Below the pieces are notes generated by a model. It was not told the origin of the DNA and ran no database searches. It saw nothing but the letters and a program-made list of their open reading frames with translations. A DNA stretch of 64,000 nt from Bacteroidota bacterium. Lineage in GTDB: Bacteria; Bacteroidota; Bacteroidia; AKYH767-A; 2013-40CM-41-45. How positions within the stretch are numbered: the first letter of the stretch is position 1; every line of letters begins with the position of its first letter. The translations under genes were made by a program, and so were the position numbers. Positions 33,457-42,362 of this stretch are shown here, one piece after another. The stretch covers positions 124,001 through 188,000 of the forward strand of contig JADKKE010000032.1 of assembly GCA_016720655.1 (NCBI GenBank). The letters run 5' to 3'.

Positions 33457-34575
33457 TCAGGATGTTTTGCGGTAATTCAAAACCGCCCAGGTATTGAGAA
33501 GAATGGCAAAAATCAGAATGATCAGAAGATGCTGAAGAATGTTTGGAAAAGTACTTCCCTTCAGCACCACCATTCGCATGACTTCTATGAAATAACTCAC
33601 GGGATTCAGTCTTGCAATAACCTGTGCCCAACCCGGCATGCTTTCAATTGGCGTGAAAAGTCCACTGAGGAGATTGAAAATCATGATGAAGAAGAAAGAT
33701 AAAGACATTGCCTGTTGTTGTGTTGTCGCATAGGTGGAAATCAAGAGGCCAAGGCCCAATACAGCCAATAAATAAATGGACAGAAAGCCATATAGCAGTC
33801 CGATATTTCCGACCGGATTGATGCCGTAAAGTACCCGGGCAATGATCAGTCCCATTGTGAAAACAAACATGCCAAGGATCCAGAAGGGGATTAGTTTTCC
33901 AAGAATAAAATGAACCTTGCTAATTGGTGTGACATTAATTTGTTCAATGGTTCCTATTTCTTTTTCTTTTACAATATTGAGTGCACACAACATACTCCCT
34001 ACCATGGTGACGAGAAGTACAAGAATTCCGGGGACCATAAAAATTTTGTAATTCATCATCGGGTTATACCAATTGGATGAAACAATCTCGACATTCGGCA
34101 ATGGATTTACTCTGCCGGGCTCAATCCATTGCATTCTTACTTCAGCATTGTAAGCCGCAATTATTCCACCTAAATAACCACTTCCTACCAGCGCTTTTGG
34201 TCCATTGATCGCATTTGCGGCGATGAATAGCTTTTGTTTTCCTTCGCGTACAAGGTTTCGTTCGAAGTGTGAGGGAATCTCAAGAATAATATCCGCTTTG
34301 TCTTCTTCGATCAGCCGGTATCCTTCAGCGAAACTGGCTGTGTAACCCGATAAAATAAAATATCCGGAGGAGCTGATTTTTGAAATTAATCGTTGGGATT
34401 CGATGGAATGATCATTGTCAATGATGGCCAGGGAAATATTTTTTACTTCGTAATTTGCAGCCCATGGAAGAACCATTAATTGCACCAGAGGCATCATCAG
34501 AATAGAACGAAGAAGAGTCTTGTTCCTGAAAATTTGACGAAATTCTTTCTGGAGTAAAAAGCGGATTGTTCTCAT
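33457..34575 (-). CDS. ABC-2 type permease (YbhR-like)
   Basis: Inner-membrane permease of 372 residues: N-terminal helix (TIRFLLQKEFRQIFRNKTLL then SILMMPLVQLMVLPWA), a periplasmic domain (about 35-175) and five C-terminal helices (FMVPGILVLLVTMVGSML, FWILGMFVFTMGLIIARV, LLAVLGLGLLISTYATT). The cytoplasmic loop NIVKEKEIGTIEQINVTPIS is the conserved ABC-2 EKExGT motif. It overlaps the preceding permease gene by 4 bases and probably pairs with it as a heterodimer. Last gene of the seven-gene export operon. Confidence 0.92.
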   Translation of the reverse strand: MRTIRFLLQKEFRQIFRNKTLLRSILMMPLVQLMVLPWAANYEVKNISLAIIDNDHSIESQRLISKISSSGYFILSGYTASFAEGYRLIEEDKADIILEIPSHFERNLVREGKQKLFIAANAINGPKALVGSGYLGGIIAAYNAEVRMQWIEPGRVNPLPNVEIVSSNWYNPMMNYKIFMVPGILVLLVTMVGSMLCALNIVKEKEIGTIEQINVTPISKVHFILGKLIPFWILGMFVFTMGLIIARVLYGINPVGNIGLLYGFLSIYLLAVLGLGLLISTYATTQQQAMSLSFFFIMIFNLLSGLFTPIESMPGWAQVIARLNPVSYFIEVMRMVVLKGSTFPNILQHLLIILIFAILLNTWAVLNYRKTS

Positions 34576-35678
34576 GCCAGACGGATTTTAAAATTTCGCA
34601 GACTGATCAACAACAAGGCGACAGCCATTCCAAATAAAATAAGAGTTTCTTTCCAGATCGTCTGAAAACCTGAACCTTTTATCATGATGGATTTGACAAT
34701 AATGTAAAACCATTTGGACGGAACAATGTTCGAAATTACCCGCAGTGGCAATGGCATATTTTCGATTGGGAACATGAATCCACTCAGTAACAAAGTGGGC
34801 AGCATAGTTGCCATAAGTGATATAAACATAGCTGTTTGCTGTGATTCTGATTTAATGGAGATCAGTAAACCGAGAAACAATGAGGTGATGATGAACACAA
34901 GGCTTACAGCATACAATAAAAAGATACTTCCCTGTACCGGTAATTTGAGAAAGTAAGTGCTTAGTAAGAGGATGGAAGTAATATTGACCAAAGAAATCAA
35001 AAGATAGGGAACGAATTTCGATGCGATGACCATGATTGGCTTGAAAGGCGAGACAAGCAGAATTTCCATAGTTCCCAATTCTTTTTCACGAACGATGGAA
35101 ATGGCTGTCATCATAACACAGATCAGCAACATAATCATCGCCATCATACCGGGGATGAATGTATGTTCTCCTTTCAATTGTGGATTGTAAAGCATACGTA
35201 CTTCGGTCTGGATTTGAAAAGGAGGTTTGATTCCTCTGGTCAGACTGTTCTGATAATCCATTACTATCGATGAAATGTAATTGGTAAGTGTCGTTGCTGT
35301 ATTAATATCGGATGCATCCGCAATGACCTGAAGTTGGGCTTTGTTTGTTCGGGACAGGTCTTCATAAAAGTTAAGCGGAAAAACGATTGCCATTTTTATT
35401 TTGCCCTCTTTGAATGCAGCTTCGATTTCTTCGTGACTTGACAACGAATTTTCAACGTCAAAATATTTACTTGCTTCTATTTTGTCGATGATTTGTCGGC
35501 TTGCTGCATCTTTAGCATAATCAACAACAATTATTTTAGCGTTTTTTATTTCATTCGTCAGGGCGAAACCAAATAGAATAATTTGTGCTATCGGTAATCC
35601 GAACAACATCAGTAGAGTTTTCCTGTCACGAAATACGTGGTGGAATTCTTTTATGACGAAGGAGAGTAGTTGTTTCAT
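34572..35678 (-). CDS. ABC-2 type permease (YbhS-like)
   Basis: Inner-membrane permease of 368 residues with the same topology as the next gene: KEFHHVFRDRKTLLMLFGLP in the first helix region, a periplasmic domain, the loop SIVREKELGTMEILLVSPFK and C-terminal helices (LLISLVNITSILLLSTYFL, FIITSLFLGLLISIKSES). In E. coli the related YbhFSR-YbhG complex exports cationic drugs and affects envelope homeostasis; the substrate here is unknown. 26 bases after the second ATPase gene, 4-base overlap with the partner permease. Confidence 0.92.
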   Translation of the reverse strand: MKQLLSFVIKEFHHVFRDRKTLLMLFGLPIAQIILFGFALTNEIKNAKIIVVDYAKDAASRQIIDKIEASKYFDVENSLSSHEEIEAAFKEGKIKMAIVFPLNFYEDLSRTNKAQLQVIADASDINTATTLTNYISSIVMDYQNSLTRGIKPPFQIQTEVRMLYNPQLKGEHTFIPGMMAMIMLLICVMMTAISIVREKELGTMEILLVSPFKPIMVIASKFVPYLLISLVNITSILLLSTYFLKLPVQGSIFLLYAVSLVFIITSLFLGLLISIKSESQQTAMFISLMATMLPTLLLSGFMFPIENMPLPLRVISNIVPSKWFYIIVKSIMIKGSGFQTIWKETLILFGMAVALLLISLRNFKIRLA

Positions 35679-35704
35679 TGTTTGATTTCAAAGAGGATAA
35701 TACC

Positions 35705-36445
35705 TTATTCACTTCTTTTCGCACTGCGGGCAAGTTGACGGAAAACTTCATCCATTGAGTCGACTCCATATTTTGTTTTCAGATTGGAAGGGGAATCCAG
35801 GGCTTCGATTACTCCATCAACCATAATGGAAATTCTGTCGCAATATTCTGCTTCGTCCATGTAATGTGTTGTTACAAATACTGTGATTCCTTTGTTTGCT
35901 GCATCATAGATCAAGTCCCAGAATTGACGTCGGGTTACGGGATCTACTCCACCGGTAGGCTCATCGAGAAAAACAATACGAGGTTCATGAATCACGGCAA
36001 CCGAAAAGCTCAGTTTTTGTCTCCAGCCAAGTGGCAGACTACTTACCAGATGACCGGATTCTTTTTCCAGATCCAATTGATGTAACAAAGCTTGGCTTTT
36101 CTCTTTGATCTGTGCGTTCGTCAACCCATAAATTCCCGCGTAGAATTTAATATTCTCAAAAACAGTCAGGTCTTCATACAGGGAAAATTTCTGACTCATG
36201 TAACCAATATTCCTTTTGATCTTCTCCCGTTCATGATAAATATCAAAACCCGCGACGGTTGCTTCACCCGACGAAGGAACCCAGAGTCCGCACAACATTC
36301 TCATGGCTGTTGTTTTACCTGCACCATTTGCTCCGAGAAAGCCAAAAATTTCTCCAGCCGGAACTTCAAAGCTGAGTTCTTTCGCCGCGACGAAATCACC
36401 GAAACGTTTGGTGAGCTTATTTGTATAAATAACAGGAGCAGACAT
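35705..36445 (-). CDS. ABC transporter ATPase with altered signature motif
   Basis: ATPase of 246 residues. Walker A GANGAGKTT, Q-loop GYMSQKFSLYEDLTVFEN, Walker B RIVFLDEPTGGVD and H-loop VTTHYMDEAE are all present, but the signature is LPLGWRQKL instead of LSGGxxQ. It overlaps the first ATPase gene by one base and corresponds to the C-terminal half of E. coli YbhF. With the other ATPase it should form an asymmetric pair that powers the two ABC-2 permeases. Confidence 0.93.
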   Translation of the reverse strand: MSAPVIYTNKLTKRFGDFVAAKELSFEVPAGEIFGFLGANGAGKTTAMRMLCGLWVPSSGEATVAGFDIYHEREKIKRNIGYMSQKFSLYEDLTVFENIKFYAGIYGLTNAQIKEKSQALLHQLDLEKESGHLVSSLPLGWRQKLSFSVAVIHEPRIVFLDEPTGGVDPVTRRQFWDLIYDAANKGITVFVTTHYMDEAEYCDRISIMVDGVIEALDSPSNLKTKYGVDSMDEVFRQLARSAKRSE

Positions 36446-37383
36446 CAGATGGGTTTCGTTTGAAGAGAAGAAGTATTTGTCATCAGTTTAATGAAGCAAT
36501 CCTCGATCGTTGGTTCGATTTCTTTCAAGTCAAGATTTGTATGCCCAAGCGATTGTAAGTGAGTCATTAATTCTTCTGAAATTTTATTGGTATTCGATTT
36601 AAAAGTAATGTGCAGGTATTCCCCAAACGCATAAGAGCTTGCTATGCCCGGGGAATTACGGAGGTCCTGAAGAAGCTGGTACATCTTTGAGGATTTAATT
36701 CCAAACAATATTTCTCCGTATGCTTTGGTAATGCCTTCCGGTGTATCGATTGATAATATTGTTCCGGACTGAATCAAGGCGATACGATCACAGAGTGATG
36801 CTTCATCCATGTATGGAGTTGAAACCATAATTGTGATTCCCTGATCTTTTAAACGTTTCAGCATTTCCCAAAATTCTTTTCTTGAAACTGCATCTACTCC
36901 TGTTGTAGGTTCATCGAGAAATAAAACTTCCGGTTTGTGAATCAGGGCACAGCAAAGCGCAAGTTTTTGTTTCATTCCTCCGGAGAGTTGTCCGGTCCTT
37001 CTGTTTTTGAAAGGTTCTATTTGTATATAAATATCTTTGATTAATTCATAGTTCTCTTTGATGGTTGTTCCAAAGATTGTGGCGAAGAAGGATAGATTTT
37101 CTTCAACTGTGAGATCCTGATAGAGTGAAAATTTTCCGGGCATGTAGCCAACACTCTCCCTGATTTTTTTATAGTCTTTAACACAGTCAAATCCGGCTAC
37201 TGTTGCAGTTCCTGAATCGGGTAACAACAATGTTGTCAGAATCCTGAACAGGCTGGTTTTGCCTGCACCATCCGGGCCAATCAAACCGAAGAGTTCGCCT
37301 CTTTCTACATTCAGAGAAATGTCAGAAAGAGCCCGGACGATTCCTTTGTTGTAAGTTTTTGTGATATGATTTATTTGTATCAT
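36445..37383 (-). CDS. ABC transporter ATPase lacking the H-loop histidine
   Basis: ATPase of 312 residues: Walker A GPDGAGKTS, signature LSGGMKQKL, Walker B EVLFLDEPTTGVD, and then VSTPYMDEA, where the conserved H-loop His is Pro. A C-terminal extension of about 80 residues (LQDLRNSPGIASSYAFGEYL ...) is typical of DUF4162-like ends. It corresponds to the N-terminal half of YbhF. The complementary defects of the two ATPases suggest one degenerate and one active ATP site. Confidence 0.93.
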   Translation of the reverse strand: MIQINHITKTYNKGIVRALSDISLNVERGELFGLIGPDGAGKTSLFRILTTLLLPDSGTATVAGFDCVKDYKKIRESVGYMPGKFSLYQDLTVEENLSFFATIFGTTIKENYELIKDIYIQIEPFKNRRTGQLSGGMKQKLALCCALIHKPEVLFLDEPTTGVDAVSRKEFWEMLKRLKDQGITIMVSTPYMDEASLCDRIALIQSGTILSIDTPEGITKAYGEILFGIKSSKMYQLLQDLRNSPGIASSYAFGEYLHITFKSNTNKISEELMTHLQSLGHTNLDLKEIEPTIEDCFIKLMTNTSSLQTKPI

Positions 37384-37413
37384 TTCTGATCAGAGAAAAT
37401 ATTTCCAGATATT

Positions 37414-38313
37414 TTATTGCAATCCGAGCCGGACTTCGCCATACATTCCAATTTTCAATTCTCCTTCATTCTTCACTTTTACTTTCACAGCATAGACCAT
37501 ATTGGATCGCTCTTCTTTTGTTTGAATTGTTTTCGGAGTAAATTCTGCTTTGTCGCTGATCCAGGTGATTGTTCCGGGATACTCTTTGTAATTCTTCGCG
37601 CCATCATCCACGAAGACTTTCACAGATTGATTCAGTTTTACCTGGCTCAATTGACTACCACTGATATATGCTCTTAGATACAAAGAAGAGACATCAGCAA
37701 TTTTGTAAAGAGCTTTGCCGGCGGCAGTCATCTCTTTTTGTTCGGCATATTTGGTAAGTACAGTTCCATCTAGTGGGTTAATGATCCTGCATTTACTCAG
37801 CTGATCATTGATTTGTTCAATCTGAACCTGAAGCGGGTTTGTCTGTTGAGTGATGCTTTCTGATGTGATGTTTAAAGCAGACCGTTGTGCATCTATTTGT
37901 TTTTTGATCAGGTCTACCTGAGCGGTGGCGTCATCGAGTTGCTTTTGAGTGGCAGCCTCTGCTCGCACTAGATTCGTTAATCGTTTTTGCTCCCGTTCAG
38001 ATGTCGCCAATTGGATTTGCAAGGAAGCAAGTTGTGTAGAAATATCTGGTCGGGAACTAAGCGTGGTTCGGATTTGTGCTTCCAGTTGTTTTTTCTTCAG
38101 AAACAGTTGTGTGCTGTCGATGAATCCTATGAGCTCGCCTGCTTTTAACACACGTCCTTCTTCAACTGTAAATTGTTGGAGTGTGCCCGTTGCTTCAGCG
38201 GAGATAATTGTTTCTTCAGTCTCGAAAGATCCGGAAGCGTCAAAATTGTTTTGGTTCCTGTTGCAAGAGAACAATGTGAATGCAAACAGTAAGAGAGATG
38301 AAATGGATTTCAT
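37414..38313 (-). CDS. HlyD-family periplasmic adaptor, lipoprotein (YbhG-like)
   Basis: Membrane-fusion protein of 299 residues. The lipobox FTLFSCNR gives a lipid-anchored N terminus. Biotinyl-lipoyl half motif (ISAEATGTLQQFTVEEGRVL) then KAGELIGFIDS, a long alpha-helical hairpin (about 75-165, KKKQLEAQIRT ... ATQKQLDDATAQVDLIKKQ), the second lipoyl half (CRIINPLDGTVLTKYAEQ) and a beta-barrel end (AVKVKVKNEGELKIGMYGEV). Bridges the ABC-2 permeases to the TolC-like channel encoded just upstream, with 21 bases between them. Confidence 0.92.
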   Translation of the reverse strand: MKSISSLLLFAFTLFSCNRNQNNFDASGSFETEETIISAEATGTLQQFTVEEGRVLKAGELIGFIDSTQLFLKKKQLEAQIRTTLSSRPDISTQLASLQIQLATSEREQKRLTNLVRAEAATQKQLDDATAQVDLIKKQIDAQRSALNITSESITQQTNPLQVQIEQINDQLSKCRIINPLDGTVLTKYAEQKEMTAAGKALYKIADVSSLYLRAYISGSQLSQVKLNQSVKVFVDDGAKNYKEYPGTITWISDKAEFTPKTIQTKEERSNMVYAVKVKVKNEGELKIGMYGEVRLGLQ

Positions 38314-38334
38314 GTCAGGCTAATATTAAGGTGA

Positions 38335-39630
38335 TTAATTTCCAATGGTATAGTTGGCTGTGTATTGTGCAAGAAGTAATTGAATCTCGTGAAGCAATTT
38401 ATTCTGTCTTGCCTGGTCTTCAGCATTAATTTCTTTCAGATAATCATTGGTTGAGATTGCCCCGTTCTCAAGCTGTACCTGAGCGCGTGATTTAATTGAA
38501 TTTCGAAGCGCAACAATTTCCTCGTCGCTTTCAAGTAGTGCTTTCAATTTTGCGATTTCAGCGGATAGCTGCGAAAGAGAAGTATTGGTATTGAAGAGAA
38601 AAGTTTCTTTCTGTGCATCATTCATTTTTCTGTCAATTTCAAGAATCGATTTTTCTTTGCGAATGGTATAGAGCCCGCTCACCGACCAGTTCAATCGAAT
38701 TCCCGCGATATAATAAGAAGACAGCTCTATGGAGAAGAGATTTACAGGAGAAGGCTGGCCCCATCCTCCCTGGAAGAATACACCAAGCTTTGGAAGGTTG
38801 CGTGATGTCAGGATCTTTTTTTGTGCATCGATACTTTTGTCTTTCGAAGCGTAAAAATTTAATTCTGGCCTTTTGATTTGTGTGGATTCCAATTGCTGTG
38901 GCGGTGACTGGAATACAGTATTTTCTCTAATTTCTGAATGAATGAATTGAGAAAGGATAGAAGTATACGCTGTTCTACCCGCTTTCAGTTCTATTGTTCG
39001 TTGATCAGCCCGCAACAATTCGGCTTTGAGTTTATCGGCATTGCTTTTATAATCGGTTCCATTTGCGAGAGCCGCATTTACTTTGTTGAGCCCGTTTTGA
39101 AGATCTTTTTTATAAAGTTCGTTTTGTTTTAGTTGTTCATCAATCATCAGTACTCCGAAGAATAGCTGGTTCACCCGGTCTTTCAGTTTGTAGAGATCTA
39201 CATCAAGACCTGCCGACTGAATATCTGACTGTACCCGTTGAGCATCTTTCAGCTTGCCAACGGTTATCAGATCGGTAATTGGTTGATTGATTTCTCCAAC
39301 AAGTTTATATTGATCCTTCGGCACCTGCTGAATCGTTATTCCCGGAAGATTAATTGGGATTTCTGTTACATCCGATTGATACGTCGCTTGTCCACTAATG
39401 GTCAACTGAGGTAAAACTCCTTTGTTCAGGTTATCAATTGAATATTCCCTGCTTTTTGTTAAGAGCTCGGTTTGTTTTACCAAAGGGTAGTTTTGTTTTG
39501 CCAGAAGCTGACATGAATCCAGCGTCAGCGTTTGTGCAAGTAGATTGCCTGAGCCCAACAGCAAAGAGATTGCGAAGGCCAAACATTTGAATGTTCGGAT
39601 GAGTTGCTTAATTGTGGAAGTTGAAAGCAT
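38335..39630 (-). CDS. TolC-family outer-membrane channel
   Basis: Outer-membrane efflux protein of 431 residues. Signal peptide region (CLAFAISLLLGSGNLLAQ; translation may begin a few codons into the frame), then two coiled-coil/strand repeats typical of OEP proteins: LTLDSCQLLAKQNYPLVKQT, GEINQPITDLITVGKLKDAQ, and in the second half PKLGVFFQGGWGQPSPVNLF, IRLNWSVSGLYTIRKEKSIL and QLENGAISTNDYLKEINAED. The motif ending NDYL is a family hallmark. Forms the exit duct for the ABC-2 exporter; 20 bases after the TetR gene. Confidence 0.93.
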   Translation of the reverse strand: MLSTSTIKQLIRTFKCLAFAISLLLGSGNLLAQTLTLDSCQLLAKQNYPLVKQTELLTKSREYSIDNLNKGVLPQLTISGQATYQSDVTEIPINLPGITIQQVPKDQYKLVGEINQPITDLITVGKLKDAQRVQSDIQSAGLDVDLYKLKDRVNQLFFGVLMIDEQLKQNELYKKDLQNGLNKVNAALANGTDYKSNADKLKAELLRADQRTIELKAGRTAYTSILSQFIHSEIRENTVFQSPPQQLESTQIKRPELNFYASKDKSIDAQKKILTSRNLPKLGVFFQGGWGQPSPVNLFSIELSSYYIAGIRLNWSVSGLYTIRKEKSILEIDRKMNDAQKETFLFNTNTSLSQLSAEIAKLKALLESDEEIVALRNSIKSRAQVQLENGAISTNDYLKEINAEDQARQNKLLHEIQLLLAQYTANYTIGN

Positions 39631-39650
39631 GATTCAGAATATGTTGACGA

Positions 39651-40298
39651 TTACTTTATTAATTTGTATGCATTGGATTTTAGCATTGCTTTGATCCAGA
39701 TCGGAATCATTTTTTTTCTTTCCTGAATCATTTCCTGATATTGTTTCACAGAGATATCGGTGATTTTCATAAGCATGGGTGATCCAATGAAAGGAAATAC
39801 AATCAGACTCATCATATTCGCAAGAAAATGGAAAGTGTGCATTTCGGGATACACTCCGTTTTTCATTGCTTCGCGGATTTGTTTCACAAAAACAGATCGG
39901 GATATTCCTGTCACAGCATCCAGGCGTGAAGAAAATGCATCTGGATGTTCACGGAGTTCACTTAGAATAAATAATGGTAAATCGGGATATTGAGAAAATA
40001 AGTCGATGTAACTTTCAACTAATTTTTCAATTTTTTCATCAATGTTTGTATTTTCATCATTGAATTGTTCTGCGATTCCTTTTACAAATTGTAAAAAGCT
40101 CTCCTCCATAATTAATTTGAACAATTTTTCTTTGCTCCGGAAGTAATAATTAAGCAGTGCCAGATTGATCCCGGCTTCTTCCGCGATATCCCGGGTTTTC
40201 ACAGCAGCAAATCCTTTCCGTGTAAATAATTTGCGTGCAGCAATTTTTATCTTTTCTTCCGTGGTCTGATCGATTTTCTTTTTCAGTTGCTTGGCCAT
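39651..40298 (-). CDS. TetR-family regulator of the export operon (CecR-like)
   Basis: DNA-binding regulator of 215 residues. The TetR_N helix-turn-helix is clear: KIKIAARKLFTRKGFAAVKT then RDIAEEAGINLALLNYYFRS and KEKLFKLIMEE. The C-terminal ligand domain is typical of the YbiH/CecR group (FSQYPDLPLFILSELREHPD). In E. coli CecR represses the ybhGFSR genes and is the first gene of that operon; the same order holds here, so autoregulation is likely. The inverted repeat TATTAAAC/GTTTAATA at 40343-40388 is a candidate operator. Confidence 0.92.
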   Translation of the reverse strand: MAKQLKKKIDQTTEEKIKIAARKLFTRKGFAAVKTRDIAEEAGINLALLNYYFRSKEKLFKLIMEESFLQFVKGIAEQFNDENTNIDEKIEKLVESYIDLFSQYPDLPLFILSELREHPDAFSSRLDAVTGISRSVFVKQIREAMKNGVYPEMHTFHFLANMMSLIVFPFIGSPMLMKITDISVKQYQEMIQERKKMIPIWIKAMLKSNAYKLIK

Positions 40299-40342
40299 TG
40301 TTCAGGATCTTATTTCGGGATCAAAAGTAGGGAAGGGAAATT

Positions 40343-40388
40343 TATTAAACAAGTATTTTAAACAAATGATTAAAACCAATGTTTAATA
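40343..40388 (-). promoter_or_regulatory. Candidate TetR operator upstream of the export operon
   Basis: An 8-base inverted repeat TATTAAAC (40343-40350) and GTTTAATA (40381-40388) encloses further TTTAAAC and ATTAAAAC words, giving three or four TTAAAC half-sites in 46 bases, 45 bases upstream of the regulator start. The arrangement suits binding of TetR dimers. Confidence 0.45.
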
Positions 40389-40582
40389 TAAAAGCTTAAA
40401 TTGGCTCAAAAACGCTATTATTATAGTTTAATTGAGTGTTTCACCCGGTTCAGGGATTGTTTTATTTCGTTGGACAAATCTAAATCCGGAGACGATCAGT
40501 GTCAATTCAGATTGACTCAAGTGCGGAAAAATGAAGCTGGAATGCAATGAAGCGAACGCAAAAAAAATTCGGAAACACGTTC

Positions 40583-41851
40583 TTATAGTACTGGGCTTTG
40601 AATTTTATTCTTTTCCCGGATGTAAAAGATGTAGATAAAAGTAAACCAACAGAGATTACCGAGAATTGTTCCAATGGCAGCACCCATTGATCCGTAAACA
40701 GGAACTAAAATGAAACTTGCACTTACACTTACTATACTACCGGCGACAATGCTTGTGAATGTTTGCCCGACTTTTTTTCTGAACAATAACAGGAGTGCAG
40801 TTACCTGAGCAAGTACACTGAGTGAAACTCCTGTTATCATCACCGGAATCAAAGGAAGTGATCCTGCATAAGCTGGATCGATCATCCATTTTGCCAATTG
40901 CTGGATGATAAAACTCATCGTGAGGAAAAACAGTATTACGCCGGGATACAGGTATCGAAATTTCTGTGTGAAATTGCCTTCAGAAAATTGCTTGAGTGTT
41001 CGCGGATTGTTCGCATTGAGAAAGGGCTGGATGATTAATGGATCAAAAATGGATGTGAATTTTATAGCCAAAGAAAATAATCCCACATCTGCCAGTGTTC
41101 CGTAATGCAGCAGAATCCAGCGATTCGCGCTATTCAATAGCCAATAGGACAATGCACCCGGGACAAAAGGCAGACTGAGTTTAAGTGTGTATTTTATTTG
41201 CTCGGGGTTCCATGTAAAACTAAAATTGTTGAATTGAGAGCGAACTGATCGGGCAATTATCAGCAAGGATATCAGCATACTGATAAGATTGGCCCAGATA
41301 ATACCGGCAATTCCGATTTGTAAATAATAGACGAACCAAATATTTAATGACATCGAAATCAAACCAACCGATACCTGCAGCAAGCTGACTGTTTTCGCAC
41401 GTTCAGTAAGTTTTAGTACAAGAATATAAATTGCCTGAAAAAAGCCGAGATACGTTGTGAGGACACCAAAATAAATCAGGTAAAGGGGAAGTGAGCCAAG
41501 AATGCTGGCATGAAAAAACCAAAGAAGGATTGCTGTAATCACAAAAAGCAAAGATGACAGTACAAGGTAGACTGACAGCAGTGAATTTATCAGTTGTTTC
41601 TTCCCTTCCGCATCTTTATGGAAAAAATCCATGTACAAAAAATTGAAAAGTCCGAGGGAGCAAATAATTTCCAGAATGGAAGTGAACGTGTTCAGCAACT
41701 CCAGGTTTCCGTAATCCTGAGGCAACAACATTCGGGTATAAAGCGGAATCAGAAAAAATGAAATTCCTTTGAGGAAAAGAGCACCCAGACCATAGATCAG
41801 CATGTTCCGGAGGATGCCGGATTTCATTTTTTGTTTGATCAGATTTCTCAA
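40583..41851 (-). CDS. Polysaccharide flippase (Wzx/RfbX-like)
   Basis: Integral membrane protein of 422 residues with about 12 helices. N-terminal GLGALFLKGISFFLIPLYTR then MLLPQDYGNLELLNTF is the characteristic start of oligosaccharide flippases of the MOP superfamily, which move lipid-linked glycans across the inner membrane. Other supporting segments: VPGALSYWLLNSANRWILLH and the long hydrophobic C-terminal region (GSMGAAIGTILGNLCWFTFI). No glycosyltransferases flank it, so its glycan is unknown; it lies alone between two operons. Confidence 0.88.
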   Translation of the reverse strand: MRNLIKQKMKSGILRNMLIYGLGALFLKGISFFLIPLYTRMLLPQDYGNLELLNTFTSILEIICSLGLFNFLYMDFFHKDAEGKKQLINSLLSVYLVLSSLLFVITAILLWFFHASILGSLPLYLIYFGVLTTYLGFFQAIYILVLKLTERAKTVSLLQVSVGLISMSLNIWFVYYLQIGIAGIIWANLISMLISLLIIARSVRSQFNNFSFTWNPEQIKYTLKLSLPFVPGALSYWLLNSANRWILLHYGTLADVGLFSLAIKFTSIFDPLIIQPFLNANNPRTLKQFSEGNFTQKFRYLYPGVILFFLTMSFIIQQLAKWMIDPAYAGSLPLIPVMITGVSLSVLAQVTALLLLFRKKVGQTFTSIVAGSIVSVSASFILVPVYGSMGAAIGTILGNLCWFTFIYIFYIREKNKIQSPVL

Positions 41852-41918
41852 GAGTGTGAAATTGAGTCAAAGAAAGGAAATCCGGATGAGAATGAATAAG
41901 CGGGCATAGAAAAAATCC

Positions 41919-42362
41919 TTAACGGTGGATTACAATCGTGGGTGTTGAGACAGTATTACTTACATGTCCGGCCCGATCTACTATATATATGTTGAAGCTA
42001 ACATTCTGACTTGTCAAGGAGGTATCTGTGATTCCTTGTCCGCCAATGTCCAGAGTACATGTACCGGTAATTGGAATCGAGGCTCCGTCAGGTGCCAGTT
42101 GTTGGATCCGGAAAGAAGATGTAATGCCAATCCGGTTGTCTGTCACAAAACAATTTTTTATTCCGCTGGTATTTTCTCCCAGATCTCCATCACCATCTTT
42201 GTATTTAATTGTGATCGTAACCGCTTCTGTGTATTCTGCAACTGAGCCGGGAGTAATAGCAGTCACTTCGATCGAAGGAATCGCATCAAATTCAATTTTA
42301 TCTTTTTTGCAAGAGCAACAAAGAAAAAAAACAAAGAGAAATAAAAGGCGATTACTGTACAT
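41919..42362 (-). CDS. Lipoprotein of unknown function (operon gene 5)
   Basis: From ATG 42362 a 147-residue lipoprotein: MYSNRLLFLFVFFLCCSCKK (lipobox Cys followed by KKD), then a beta-sandwich-like domain with TPGSVAEYTEAVTITIKYKD and GDGDLGENTSGIKNCFV, a motif common in small Bacteroidota surface lipoproteins, and a C-terminal strand VSNTVSTPTIVIHR. It overlaps the upstream gene by 11 bases, so translation is probably coupled. A longer frame starting at 42440 would lie inside the previous gene and lacks the signal. Confidence 0.72.
   Translation of the reverse strand: MYSNRLLFLFVFFLCCSCKKDKIEFDAIPSIEVTAITPGSVAEYTEAVTITIKYKDGDGDLGENTSGIKNCFVTDNRIGITSSFRIQQLAPDGASIPITGTCTLDIGGQGITDTSLTSQNVSFNIYIVDRAGHVSNTVSTPTIVIHR

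Noticed and set aside
40583..41851. Multidrug MATE exporter
   Set aside because: N-terminal motifs fit polysaccharide flippases of the same superfamily better.
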